The notes under the pieces are model-generated. The model made no database searches. It saw only the letters and a list, made by a program, of their open reading frames with translations, and was not told where the DNA came from. From Diprion similis (Eukaryota; Arthropoda; Insecta; Hymenoptera; Diprionidae), in NCBI RefSeq assembly GCF_021155765.1, contig NC_060114.1, positions 6,138,001 to 6,202,000 of the forward strand: a stretch of 64,000 nt of DNA. Reading direction: 5' to 3'. A program made the position numbers and the translations under genes. Position 1 is the stretch's first letter. The number at the start of each line of letters is the position of its first letter. Below, piece by piece: positions 48,701 through 60,200 of the stretch.

Positions 48701-49455
48701 TCTTCCTGAAAATCAATTCATAGAAAGCGTTGTTATTGATAATCATGATAACCATTTCGGTCTCTGACATGTTTTGCAGAGCACACGGTATCTCAAACGC
48801 AGATGTTCAACCGGTTAGCTTCCAATTTTGAGATAGTATTTTTGAGTAGTTTTCCGACTTTGCCACGATCTCAGTTTTTTTTTGTGACAGTACGACAACA
48901 TTGAAATTCAACTTACTATAAGAAATTTTCGAATCTTTTATTAAATCAACACAAAAAAAAATATATATATATGATGGTTGATAAATGTAGTCTAATGGAA
49001 GATACGACAAGACTGTTCGAGAATACTGTCTCCAAATTTGAAAAGAATCGGTTTAAGCCTTTTTTGAGGAGTCATGAGCACCAAAAAACATATTATTGAG
49101 TAAAATGTTTAACATTATTTTCCGTAGGAATAATAATGCTTCTTATTGTTTGATATTCATAAACAAATGTCAACGATCTAATTGGATGATTGATTGTCAA
49201 CATATGAATTTCGAAAGTCAATTGACAATTGACCTACTTTTCAACCGCGTCTAATAGTATGTATATATATTCTATCGAATAGATTGATATTTTTGAAAAC
49301 TTTTTGGCAATCCCATAATTGTGGTGAACAAAAAATGAAAATTTTCAACTTTTTTCCCAGGATTGAGTAGCAGCAGTAACTCCGCAAGTTCAGCGGGAGG
49401 AAACGGATATGGAACTTACAGTTCGTCGAATTCGTGGGCATCGGGGTCAGGATAG
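45738..49455 (+). CDS. Gene C: small secreted Ser/Gly-rich protein with RREKR site
   Basis: Four coding exons: 45738-45813, 46234-46281, 48370-48528 and 49361-49455, 125 aa. All junctions are phase 1 with good sites (C|GTGAGC, T|GTGAGT, G|GTAAAA; acceptors ttgcag, ccatag, cccag). Residues 1-22 are a signal peptide. RREKR (26-30) is a dibasic processing site just behind it. The mature part is short and Gly/Ser/Asn-rich (GGNFGGLF, SSSANSYS, GGNGYGTYSSS) without cysteines. If the third intron is retained, translation stops at TAA 48537-48539, so an alternative shorter C terminus is possible. The layout (signal peptide, dibasic site, Gly-rich tail) resembles genes A and B, although sequence similarity is weak. 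An extracellular structural or cuticle-associated role is inferred. Confidence 0.75.
46722..47076. mobile_element. 355-bp MITE with 6-bp target duplication in gene C intron 2
   Basis: Long imperfect terminal inverted repeats: GAGTATACATGGTGTGCCTGG at the left faces CCTAGGCTCACCATGTATACTC at the right, and further in AAGTGAGATGTGTACCAACTG faces GTTGGTACACACCTCACTT. Arms are about 95 bp. GCCACG occurs directly at both flanks (46716-46721 and 47077-47082), a likely target-site duplication. There is no coding capacity; superfamily not assigned. Confidence 0.75.
47145..47164 (+). promoter_or_regulatory. Strong CTCF-like binding motif
   Basis: CCACCACCAGATGGCGCTCT contains CCACCAGATGGCGCT, which fits the conserved animal CTCF core (NCA-NNA-G(G/A)N-GGC-(G/A)(C/G)(T/C)) at every position. 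It lies in intron 2 of gene C, 62 bases past the MITE's target duplication. Binding is inferred from motif only. Confidence 0.45.
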
Positions 49456-49563
49456 GAAGGATAAAGCAGCTAACTTGGACAATATATTTACCTGTAATAA
49501 GCCGGGTATAATAGAGAAGCAACCGAAAAAAAACAAGTAATGAAGTTGATTAGTACTTAGATC

Positions 49564-49569
49564 AATAAA
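49564..49569 (+). terminator. AATAAA polyadenylation signal, gene C
   Basis: A perfect AATAAA 108 bases after the gene C stop codon; a good candidate for the 3' end of its transcript. Confidence 0.65.
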
Positions 49570-51626
49570 CGTATAAGAACTCTAAGTTACTCTTTTCGCT
49601 GCTTTAATCACCTTGTTTTCCTTCATGTGTCTAAACTTAGTCATCAAAGATTTTTTGACATGGCTCCTCGCGGTCCAACATGGCGCCGGGCCAACGCGAT
49701 CAGCTGATCTCAGTTTTCAGTTAATAGCACGAGTAACGAGGCGCAAAAAAATTTCAGCTAGCCATCGAACCTTCGTTTTGTAGCCTTGAATGAATATCTA
49801 AAAAAAAAAAAAATAGGATATAAACTGACCTTTACCATCAAATATGTATTGTATGGTTCGTTGAGACTGCGTCGAATTTCACTACATCGTATTAGATTTC
49901 TGCGTCTGCGGAATACGTTCTATTTTTACTTGGATCTGGAGGCGAGAATTGAGACGTTGTGGAAACCAGAGAAGCGTGAGTAATTTTATACGGCGATAAC
50001 AGTCTGCCCGATATATCTTTGCTACCTCCTGATCTCCTAATTGGAGCGTATATTTTTACTCTTATTTTTTCGAGGGGGGGATGAGGTGTCTTACACAATT
50101 CCGAAAAATGAGCCCACTTCAGGCCTTTGAATTATTTGTCGGAAATGGGATGATGGAACGAAGGATGTTTTGAGATTGTTTTTATTTTTTTCCACCTCCG
50201 AAATTTTGTATTTTCAATGGATCTTCGTTTATTGTGACGCGATCATCTTTATTGCTGTCAAGTGCGCAGGGCATTGTTACACATAAATACCCGACCAATT
50301 TTTCTTCGATTTTTCACGTCTTTTTTAACAGTGTGTCTAAAATATATATCATAATCATGGTTATAGAAATACGGTGTTAATTCACAGTAAAATTTTTCTC
50401 ATAGTTATAAACATATGTTTACAATTATTGTAACATCGATGGATAAATTTAATTGTATTTCATGCTCTTTTTCTCCATGTAATATCTGGCCATCTTTTCT
50501 CTCAACTTTGTAAATTACCTGGAATTATACAGTACATGCGTGATTTCATTCTGTTACGAATTGTTATTGAAAAACACGGAAAAGACGCCCGAACGAATGT
50601 AAAATCGAATGGTCGATCAGAATTTGAACGCATATTTTCGTATTTGATAATTTTCAGATCGTTTTTTTTTTTTTTTTTTTTGTACACTTACAAAGCGACT
50701 GAGAAATTAATACCGATACATTTCCTGGATTATTATTATTATTATTACTTTTTTTTTTATAGGTTATGTTCAACGTCGTATAGATTACAGGTACTCGCGG
50801 TCAGAAATTTTTTTTTCACGGTACCGAATAATGATACTATCCGTATACTTACATGTTAATGTGTTAATAATAATAATAATACAACAGCTGTAAGTATAAT
50901 ATAATATACATGTATAAATACAAGAATATTCGGACACGTGAAAAATGTAAAATAATATAGTAAGAAATAGTCGAAAATATAAATATTTTTCGTGTGATCT
51001 TAGAAAATACAAGCTATGTATATTTACAGAGTATATATATTATATTTATTTATGTAATTGGATAATATTATAGATATATTGCGGGGACTCTATACATAAT
51101 ATTATCTATATATACTTAATATGTTTATTAATAATTATTTATATTTAAATGTACCTGTAATATATTGTATAACACCAACTATTCAACAACATGTAAATAC
51201 TTATAAATTTGTAGTTTTTCTTATTCTTCATATATATGTATAAGATATTGTTTTTGTTTTTTGTTTTTTTTTTTTTTCTTCTTATAACATTCAATATAGA
51301 ATTATTCGAGTTATTGTGTCCATCCTAGTAATATTTATTATACGCTAACACAAGTTTTAAAGGATATCCATACAGTGCCCTATATTAACATTTCATTTAC
51401 TACACGGTCCTATTTCTAGGACCAGTTTATCGGCGTTCGATTTCATCGTATATACATTCCGAATTTTTCGATTATTCTTCATTTTTCCCTAATTTGGAGT
51501 GAAAAATTCAAGTTTTATAATAATTGTCAACTATTTTGTTTCGTTCCTTAAAATTTGCTATTGAAGAGTTAGACGAGCGTCGATAAACGGATATTTTCAA
51601 TTGGATTATTAGGTACATTTATTGAA

Positions 51627-51628
<2 letters not shown>

Positions 51629-51660
<32 letters not shown>
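51629..51660. repeat. Poly(A) tract of 32 with preceding AATAAA
   Basis: AATAAA (51626-51631) runs directly into 32 A residues. This could be the tail of a retroposed sequence, but I see no flanking target duplication or recognisable body, so a simple poly(A) microsatellite is equally likely. Confidence 0.8.
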
Positions 51661-51661
<1 letters not shown>

Positions 51662-52395
51662 CAATTTTATCGTGTTTTTTTATTGCACGTATGATGCGAT
51701 GACCTTCCCGCAATTGAGTGGTAAGAAGAAGATTGATTGAAGAAATTTGAAAAGTCATTTATTTTTCGACTTTATTTTTAGCGGTGATTTACTCTCTTGA
51801 ATGCCTCGCGCCATTTCTAACTCCGCATGTTTCGTAAATAAAAAATTACGAAAAGGACTCCCCAAGGATCTTCAAAGGGACAAAAAGCTGCGATTTATTT
51901 GCAAAAGCGAGGCATTGAAAGGGAGAGAGAGAAGGAAATTAAAAAAATACTTCTAGAAGCAGAAAACTATTCAGCACACACAACTTTTTACATCAATAGT
52001 AAAGTAATAACTTGAAACTTTTCCCGACGTTAATTGAATAAACATTTTCTTCCTCGATCGATCGACGATATCGTTCGGTGGTTTTTACCTAGATCTCGTA
52101 TTTCATTTTTCATTTTCTCGAACCAGAATTCTCCGAAGTGAAATACATATATTTTTTTTTCTGTCAAATGAACGTCATTCAAATTTTATTCTTATTTTCA
52201 AATCGTACTAAAAACTGAGACTTTCTTGAAATTTGTGTTGTTTTTTTTTTACGAATAGTTTCCTTATAAAATTCGGAATATGTGTACAAAGAAATATATC
52301 CAACAGCCGACGAACTTTTCAAGTCGACTAACGATTGTCCGCTACATTTTTGATGGTGTTATAAACCAGTGATTGAAATTGATGAATCTTACATA

Positions 52396-52462
52396 TTTTA
52401 ATTACTATTATTATCATTATCGTTATTATTACTACTATTATTGTTATTATTATTATTATAAC
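52396..52462. repeat. Imperfect (TTA)n microsatellite
   Basis: An interrupted run of TTA/ATT/TAC triplets (attactattattatcatt...) about 65 bp long. Confidence 0.85.
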
Positions 52463-53853
52463 GATTATTTAATTTCTTAAAAATTGCATTATACGCAAAT
52501 GAGGGAGGCAGAATTTTGATCACCTTACTCGCCTCCGTACAAATATAGATATATATTACATATATAATTCAGTATATAATTTGAACTTCCATTACAAGTG
52601 CCATTTTGGCTGAATTAATTTTCCTCATTATAATTATTATTTTTACTATCAATACTACTATCTGGTTTTTATATATTATTTTTTTTTGTGTCAAAATATT
52701 TTTATTCTTTTAGTTTTTCACTTATTGCTGACGCAGGATTTGGACGAAGCTTGCAATTCTTGGCAAACACTCAAAATAATAGATGAAAGGTTTTCCAATC
52801 ACCGCAAACTTCACCCTCCACATATTTATTGTAGTCACACTTAAGAGTTCCGCTAATCGACGAGAGCCTTTTTAAACCGTTTCAACCGCCTAGATTGTTA
52901 CGGTTGTTATTATAATTACTACAAATATTTTGAATCAGTTTTTTGTACATATTTTCTAAACTGTATCGAAAAAAGTGACATTTTTTGTCGCGCGGATTGA
53001 AAAATATTTAACAAAAAATTAAAGCAGTTTCAGCAATATTTACGCTTTTATTTTCTGTTGTTGAAAAGTATTGATTGACTTTTTTTTTCTTTTAATCAAG
53101 ATTAGTATCAACAGTTCGATTTATATTTTCTTTCGGCCGGGTTTAAACGGGTTTGAAGTACTCTCAACGATCCACCTATCATGCATTATATGTATATCAT
53201 ATTAAGGATCGATTGATATCCACACTAGACGTAAATAGTAAATAATTGTCCTTCGCAGTATATTTTGAGACTTTCGTTGACCTCCGCAGTTTTCGCTCCA
53301 TAATTCAAGAAATCAAATCAGAACCTCTGTAATTCGAGACAAGAGAGACTCCCGAGATTCAGCATTTCGATCAATTTCTACAAGAGTTTCAAACTCCAAA
53401 GAAAGCGAAACAATCATAACAGCAATCGCTATAATTATTCCAAAATTGAAAATTTGGAAAAATTCACAGTTAATTTTTGACGTTCTGATTGCACAAATAA
53501 CAAATGACAAAAAAACAAATTATATTATTCGTACAATTTAACAGCAATAACAACAAAAACGACGAGAACAATAACGGAGTGATAAAAAATTGAGAAATCG
53601 GGAGTTTAAATGATGCACGAAATGTTGATTACGTTCGTTTTTTACAAATTATTACACACGATCAATTTTTCTGTTTTTTTTCATAAGCCCGTCCTTAAAC
53701 ACCGATGATAATAATAATAATAATAACAGTTTACAATTGAATACAAATCACGAACTAATAGCTTCTTTTTCTTTTATATTTTTTTTTTGTATCTTCTTCT
53801 TCACTTTAGGCCGATAGAAAAAGGTATTTACATGCTTTGCGGAGAAATGTGTA

Positions 53854-54498
53854 TAGGGTATTCCACGCCAACTCGACCACTGTCAATTTTTTTTATTAAA
53901 CCGTTTATTTTTTATAAATACTTGTAGTTGATTGGTAATGCCCATTTTTAAAAATCTGATCAATTCTCAAAAAATTCAGTGAATGCCACAAAACACCCCC
54001 CGTTAAGGAAAATGTGGGCCGATTTTTGTTTTCTATTTTTTTATCACCTAATTCGAAATTTCAAAACTTTTAAACCCAAAATTATGTTCACCAACTAAAG
54101 TGTCGCATCATCGAATCGCTGAAATCGAACATTTACAAGAAAATTGATCCTTTCTTGAGCTTTTCGATTTGATCCTGTGTTAATTCTGGGTTTAAGAATT
54201 TAAAAATTCCGAATTGGGTGATAAAAAAAGAAAAAAGTAAAAAAAAATTCGGCCCACGTTTTTCTTAACGGGTGGGTGTTTTTCGTTATTCACTAGATTT
54301 TTGGAAATTTTTTCAGATTTTTAAGAATGGGCATTCGCAATCGACTTAAAATATTTATAAAACATAAACGAATTGACAAAAAAATTTGAAAAAAATTCAG
54401 GTCGCGTTTTTTACCGAGTAAAACGTTAGAGAAAAAAAATGAAATGTTTTTGAGATGGTCAGGGTTTAACACTGGTCGAGTTGGCGTGGAATACCCCG
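53854..54498. mobile_element. 645-bp foldback MITE with TA target site
   Basis: The termini are inverted copies: GGGTATTCCACGCCAACTCG near 53856 and, at the other end, CGAGTTGGCGTGGAATACCC. Complementarity continues inward for about 250 bp on each side: CCCCGTTAAGGAAAATGTGG near 54000 faces CCCACGTTTTTCTTAACGGG near 54254, and TTTTATCACC/TAATTCGAAATTT faces AATTCCGAATTGGGTGATAA. The loop is roughly 54085-54175. TA dinucleotides flank both ends, as expected for a Tc1/mariner-type target site. No open frame of note. Confidence 0.8.
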
Positions 54499-54503
54499 TA
54501 CAT

Positions 54504-54536
<33 letters not shown>

Positions 54537-57278
54537 AAACGATTAAATTATTATAGTCAGGTTCGTTAAACAATTTTTTTTTTTTTTTCCCACTCCTACA
54601 GTAAAATATATCGTATGTATATAATAAATTATTATTTGTATATTTATGTTTCACATCGTAAGTTTTAAGTTGATATATTATAACGAGATGATTATTAATC
54701 ATTTGTCTTAAATACTCCATCATATGTAGGTACGAACAGCTATATTACGTACATCTATATTATTTATTTACTTTTTTACTCAAAATTTTCAACGCTTCGG
54801 CTGTCCCGCAGCCCGTTACGAATTCTATAAGGATATTGATTCCTGTCGTTGAATATCGTTTTACCAAATTTTACGATATACGGTAAGGTTATCAGTATAG
54901 GTATACGTATATGAGTTCACTGAATTTCCTGATTAGGGAATAAATTCACATACATACGTACGTTTGAATAGGAATTTTTACCACTGTATTGACTGCCATC
55001 GTTTGATCTAACCGTTTATTTCGTAGATTGAGATTCAATTGAAAAGAAGGTGAAATTCGACACTTACTTTACATTTTCTGTCTGTGAAAATCTCGGAGAA
55101 TCTTTGAATTGGAAAAACATATTTTTTTTCGAGTGAAAATTTGGACTGTGTTAATAAATTGAGTTGGAAGAAGAAACAAAATTATTGAAAAAATAGCAAC
55201 AAAAGCAAAAAAACTAAATAAGAAACTTCCTACAATTTGTCGTAAAGTTGGAGTCGAAATTTTTAACAGTCTATGTGACGATGTTTTTGCACTCCGTATG
55301 AGTTTAAAATTCCTGTAAATGCATATCTGTATGTAATATTCTCGTTATGTCAAATTACTAATAATCTCTTAGACTTATAATACTTACGCAAGAGGGGAAT
55401 TTGAAAATGAATCATTGGTGTCTCTACAAGGGAGGTAGTTTGGCATCGTAATTTTATCTACCTGTTACGTCGTTATAACGATTTATTACTACTTAACATC
55501 TCATCAAACTACTTTCGATTTTTTAACTCTACTTCACGACTCGTGATATTTAATTATTTCATCGTTCACAGAGTGAATTCTGTCAAACTTAACCAAACAA
55601 TCAAATGATCATTCAATCAACAGATTGCATTTTTGTCTGATTGGTTGATATAAAGCATTCACTCTTACAGATTTTGGATTTTGACTTGAACGCACATCAA
55701 AGTTCTTCCTTTAGGATTGAATTTGTTTTTTTTTTTTCACCCATACTAGTATTAAAAATAATTGTATATATTGATACTACTCGATTGTGTCGTGTGGATA
55801 GAATTATATAGTTACACTAAGTTGGTTACATGTATATAATAATATAATTTGAGCGATCGTTTGCGAAGATTGAACGTAAAAAATGAAGGATAAAAAAACT
55901 GGAAATTAAAAAAAAAATTCAAACAAATTGAGAAAAACTTTGCAGATTTAAACTCACCTGCTAATTTCACTTATTTTTCCAATACGTACGTGTACATAAA
56001 GCTATACAATATACCAGACCTATGATAAATGGCGGCCTGTTGACATGAGACTAGGAACGGGATCTTCTGAGTAAATATTAGTGCCCGTGATTCCCGGGAC
56101 AGTAATTGATTCGTTTTTACGATGTATGCATATGACGACTGGGGCGAATCTACTTGAAAAACTTTTCCTCCACAGGTTTCTGTACTTCTTAATGTGACCT
56201 ACACGAGCGGAATGTCTCTAGATGAAAGAAATCAGAAGGGGAGAAAAGAGGGTGAGGCATCAGTAACAGATGTTTGCCTTGTCCTGGTTATTGACTGATC
56301 GATTCTCTCCGTGAGGTTAAAAAGGGAGCGAGACAGGGCCGAGTCACGAGTTGTCTGAAAGCCTCCTTTCGGACGCAAAAGAAGACTGCAAACAAACAAC
56401 CAAGAAGCAAACAGAGAAAGTGGTCAGTTCCATACCGGGAACCAGGAACGTGGCTCTTCAAGAATGGTACTCGAGATGCACCTCATCGATTTTCTTCATT
56501 CTGTGATATATTGCGATACGTCAAAAGACATTGGGCAGGTATTTTTTATACGTGCCAATTCGGTCGTTTAAGGTATAAAAAACACGATTATAGCTTACCT
56601 AGACAAAATAACTGGAGCGCAAACTATGAGGGTGAAAACACTGTACGTACTATGGTCCTTGGATGGTGGATAATGTAGCATTGGTTTGATTAGAAACACA
56701 TTCGTCATTATTACAGAATCAAAAAAATCAATTTTTCAGGGTGAATTTTAACCCTTAGAGGACCGGGGTCTGATGGATTTTGAAAAACCTTTTTTCCTAC
56801 GGAAAAGTGATTAAAAGTCCAGAACATTGGACCAAATTGAAGTCTAATGTTGGTAGGTGAATGACTTTATCTCAGATCGAAGAAAATCGGTGAGGTACAC
56901 ATTGAGAACCTTCTTTATTAGATGCTTGGATAATTTGAAAAACTATCAGAAAACGCAGGAATAAAACATCGAGTGAGAAGAGATAAGAAGATCGCAGAGA
57001 AAGACTAATTTAGTTCATTATTGTCAAACAAACAAGACAAGGTCGTGCCTGCACATGCTGTCAGAGACCTTTAAACGGTTCCTGCTACGAAGTTCCATTT
57101 CGGTACTAAGGCTTCTTCATGAAAAGCTGACCATTCCACGAAAATCCATTTCAACGATACTGTTCATTTTCGAAGTTAACAGTCACACATTAATAAACAA
57201 ATGTGAGCTACATGCATATGAGGGATGAAAGTCGAATGGAATGGTCGAAGCAGCTCACCGGACCTTGAAGATCGATGT
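54499..57278. other. AT-rich interval; 3' UTR of the guanylyl cyclase gene at its right end
   Basis: A (TG)n microsatellite lies at 54518-54536. No gene is supported. On the minus strand an AATAAA (TTTATT at 56914-56919 on plus) lies about 360 bases past the cyclase stop codon and is the likeliest 3' end; further copies beyond would allow longer 3' UTRs. Confidence 0.5.
56914..56919 (-). terminator. AATAAA polyadenylation signal, guanylyl cyclase gene
   Basis: This is the first perfect AATAAA that I found on the minus strand after the cyclase stop codon at 57279-57281. Confidence 0.4.
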
Positions 57279-60200
57279 CTAGTGCAAAGACAGTGACTCG
57301 ACGGACAGAGACATCGATGCTGCGTGTCGGTATATCTGGGGACCAGGAGTTACCGGGTGTTCTTCGATACGTTCAAGGTCGTTTGCGGCTCCAGCGCTGT
57401 TCTGCTTGTAGAGTCGAGGCGTTTGTCTACTCAACTGCGGCTCCGTCAACGACGAAGGTTCATCAGCACGGTCGAGGCTGAATTGCCGCTTCAGCAACCG
57501 ACAGCCACTGCTTTTTCCTGAAGAAGAAGAGGAGCGGAAGCGTTATTGTTTAAGGTTTCTTGGAACTGTTCATCCATAAGGGTAATTAATTTAAATTATG
57601 TCTGCTTTATTACACTCATTATGGAATAGTAAAACGGGTGAATTGAGTCAGAGAAGACAATAAAAAGTTCGAGAAGATTTGAATAAAGAATTAGCTTGAT
57701 TATTTTCAAAGTAGATTTACTTAAAAAAAGCCAAGAAAAAGTTTAGAAGAAAAATCCCTTGCCCATCGGAAGTAAAGAGCAGAAAAAGAATAAGATCAAA
57801 GTGGCGCATAAAGAGGTTTCACAAAGCACCAAATGATTCAATTGAATCAATTTGCAAAATGAAAGCAGAGAGGCAAAATAATTCTAAAGTAAGAATGCTT
57901 AAATTGTCCGCCATTCTTCATCAGTGCATGCAGTACTTAGATGGATATAACATTGGAAAACCAATTGAAGACTAGTACAAAGAGAGGAATAATATGAAAG
58001 AGTGTCTATTAATGAAGATAAGATTTCCAACTTACCGTAGTGTTCATTGGGCGAAAGACATCTGTAGTGATTGTAGGGCGTACTGAGATCATCCTCGTCG
58101 ATGACGCCAACCCTTCTGTGCCTTCCGCGAAAAGCAGATCCAGTAACCGAGGTCAGGGAGGTCGTAGAAGCGCCGAGAAGAGCGGCGGCGACTTCGGTTG
58201 CTGATACCGGAGTGCCGAGTGACAGTTGAGTGTCGCCGGAAGTGCTTTTTGTGACATTGGCGCTCGAGTTGTATTCCGGAGTCTTAACGATGTCTCGAAG
58301 AATTTCAACCGCGTCACTGGACTTCAGGGAGAAGCTTGTCGTCAGCGACTTCTCGTCATGTACTGAGGCCGAAACTCTCTTCGTAAATGCATTCCTAGCC
58401 TCAAATCTATCCTGCGAAAGGTGTTCCGTTCCTCCGGACAATTTCAATCCGGATGGAGATGCCGTTCCTGCCGGCGTTGTCGCCAAGGAAGCGCTGCCAT
58501 CTCCAGAACTCTCGTCGTCCGATGCAATGCTCATTACCTGAGGCGTTTCCAGTCCAGATTGATCCTCCATCGGCATGTTACCGATTATCAAACTCTCGTC
58601 TAGCCTTTAGCAAAACCAATTATTTCACATTTTGGACACCAGAGGGCGTCGCTTTATCAAAGGGTCGATAAACAATTGCTGTAGTTAAATGTCGTCGTAC
58701 AAGTACACCGAACGTTCGTTGCAGATATTATTATTGAATGAGGAATTGGGTCTTCTTGAATTCTAGTGTACAGTTACTTGAATTATATCTTAGATCACTG
58801 GAAGGCTTGGTTAGTCTTTTAAATCCGCAAAAGTTTTTAGGTTATGAACATGTACGTTCAATAAAGAAATGATCAATATCTTGTTTCTGTAGAGTATTAG
58901 TTTAAGAGAAAGTTATCTGGAATGTGTAAAGAGAGTCGACGAGAGTGATCGAATCATCTTTTCTAATCGAATCAAGAATAAACGTCAAAACGAATTTCAC
59001 CCTGGATGTGTAAAATCGAATTATAAGCGCTTGGTAAATTTGATTTGTAAATAATTACTCACCCGTGACTCTCCCTGTTCAGCGTTAATAGAAAAAAATG
59101 CGAGCCATTAAATTCCTGAAAACGAAATAACATCACCCTTCTAATAAAATAACGAAATAAACTGACTCAATTGAATTGTAACATAAACGAATCGTCAATT
59201 GAAACTTCAAAATTTTGATAACTGCCAGTTTTTTTTTGTTCTTTTACATTCACTATGTCGAGTTCTACTTTACATACACCTAGTTTATGCTTTGATTTTC
59301 CTTCGAACTTCACGTTTAGAGGATATCCGTGCTTGAATTTGAATTCAAATTTTGATACCGTTGACATTACCCAGTTTCAACTGGTTAAATGATGACCGGC
59401 ATCTCAACAAGTGTAGTACCTAAAAAATTTAAAAAGAACATACCCAAGTGGCGGTGGCGTCGGCAGTTCCTTGTCAAATCCCTGCTTCCCCAGGAGCCAA
59501 TAGGTCGGCAGTCTTCCCTTCCCCTTGACCTCGGTTCTCCCACGATACTCGATCTGGTAGCCGCCGACATGCGTCAGGCGATCGCGGGTTGCCTGGCTCA
59601 TGTGTATACGCCAAGCAGCACCGGTCGACTCCATCCTCGAAGCGGTGTTGACAGTGTCGCCGAAGAGGCAGTACCGAGGCATGGTAAGTCCAACGACTCC
59701 CGCACAGCACGGTCCTTGAAAAAAAAACGAAGAGAAAGGAGAGTGAAAGTTGGGTCTTCGGATGTTGACGCAACCTTCAACCTACCGGTGTGTAGACCAA
59801 TCCTCAGCCTCAGCTGCGTCTTTGGCAAGTGTCGCAGCTTGAACTTCCCGCTCTGGTGAAGCAGATCTAAAGCCATCGTCGCTATCTGGGTCGCATGGTC
59901 CGGTATTCGCACCGGACATCCGCCGACCACCATGTAAGCGTCTCCTATCGTTTCCACCTGTGATATGAGAGTGGCTCGTATTAGTGTGTAGATGAATTGA
60001 AATGAACTTCAAAGTCAACTATTGACTTTTCTTAAAGGAAGACAAAGGAAAATTAACATGTTACCGCATTGATCAAACTGTCTCGTCCATGAGCTTCTGC
60101 TGAATTAAGAATGAATGGGCCACATCGTCTGAGTGAAAAGTCAGGATGGTGGAAAAACCGTTTCAGGTATCATCAGCAGTGTTATTTGTACTAACGATGG

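Larger units (their letters stand above)
49570..53853. other. AT-rich non-coding DNA with microsatellites
   Basis: No gene is supported. Contents include T/A runs, (TTA/ATT)n tracts at about 50728-50750, 50865-50880 and 52396-52462, and a 32-A run at 51629-51660 preceded by AATAAA. Part could be a distal 3' UTR of the minus-strand guanylyl cyclase gene, but a nearer polyadenylation signal exists. Confidence 0.5.

Noticed and set aside
57899-58035. Read-through extension of the cyclase exon to a stop near 57899
   Set aside because: The GTAAGT donor at 58035 joins in frame to the 57517-57279 exon, whose reading frame continues smoothly; retention would give a short unrelated end.
59474-60018. 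Minus-strand frames of 78-99 codons overlapping the cyclase exons
   Set aside because: They are out of frame with the conserved cyclase sequence and run through its introns.
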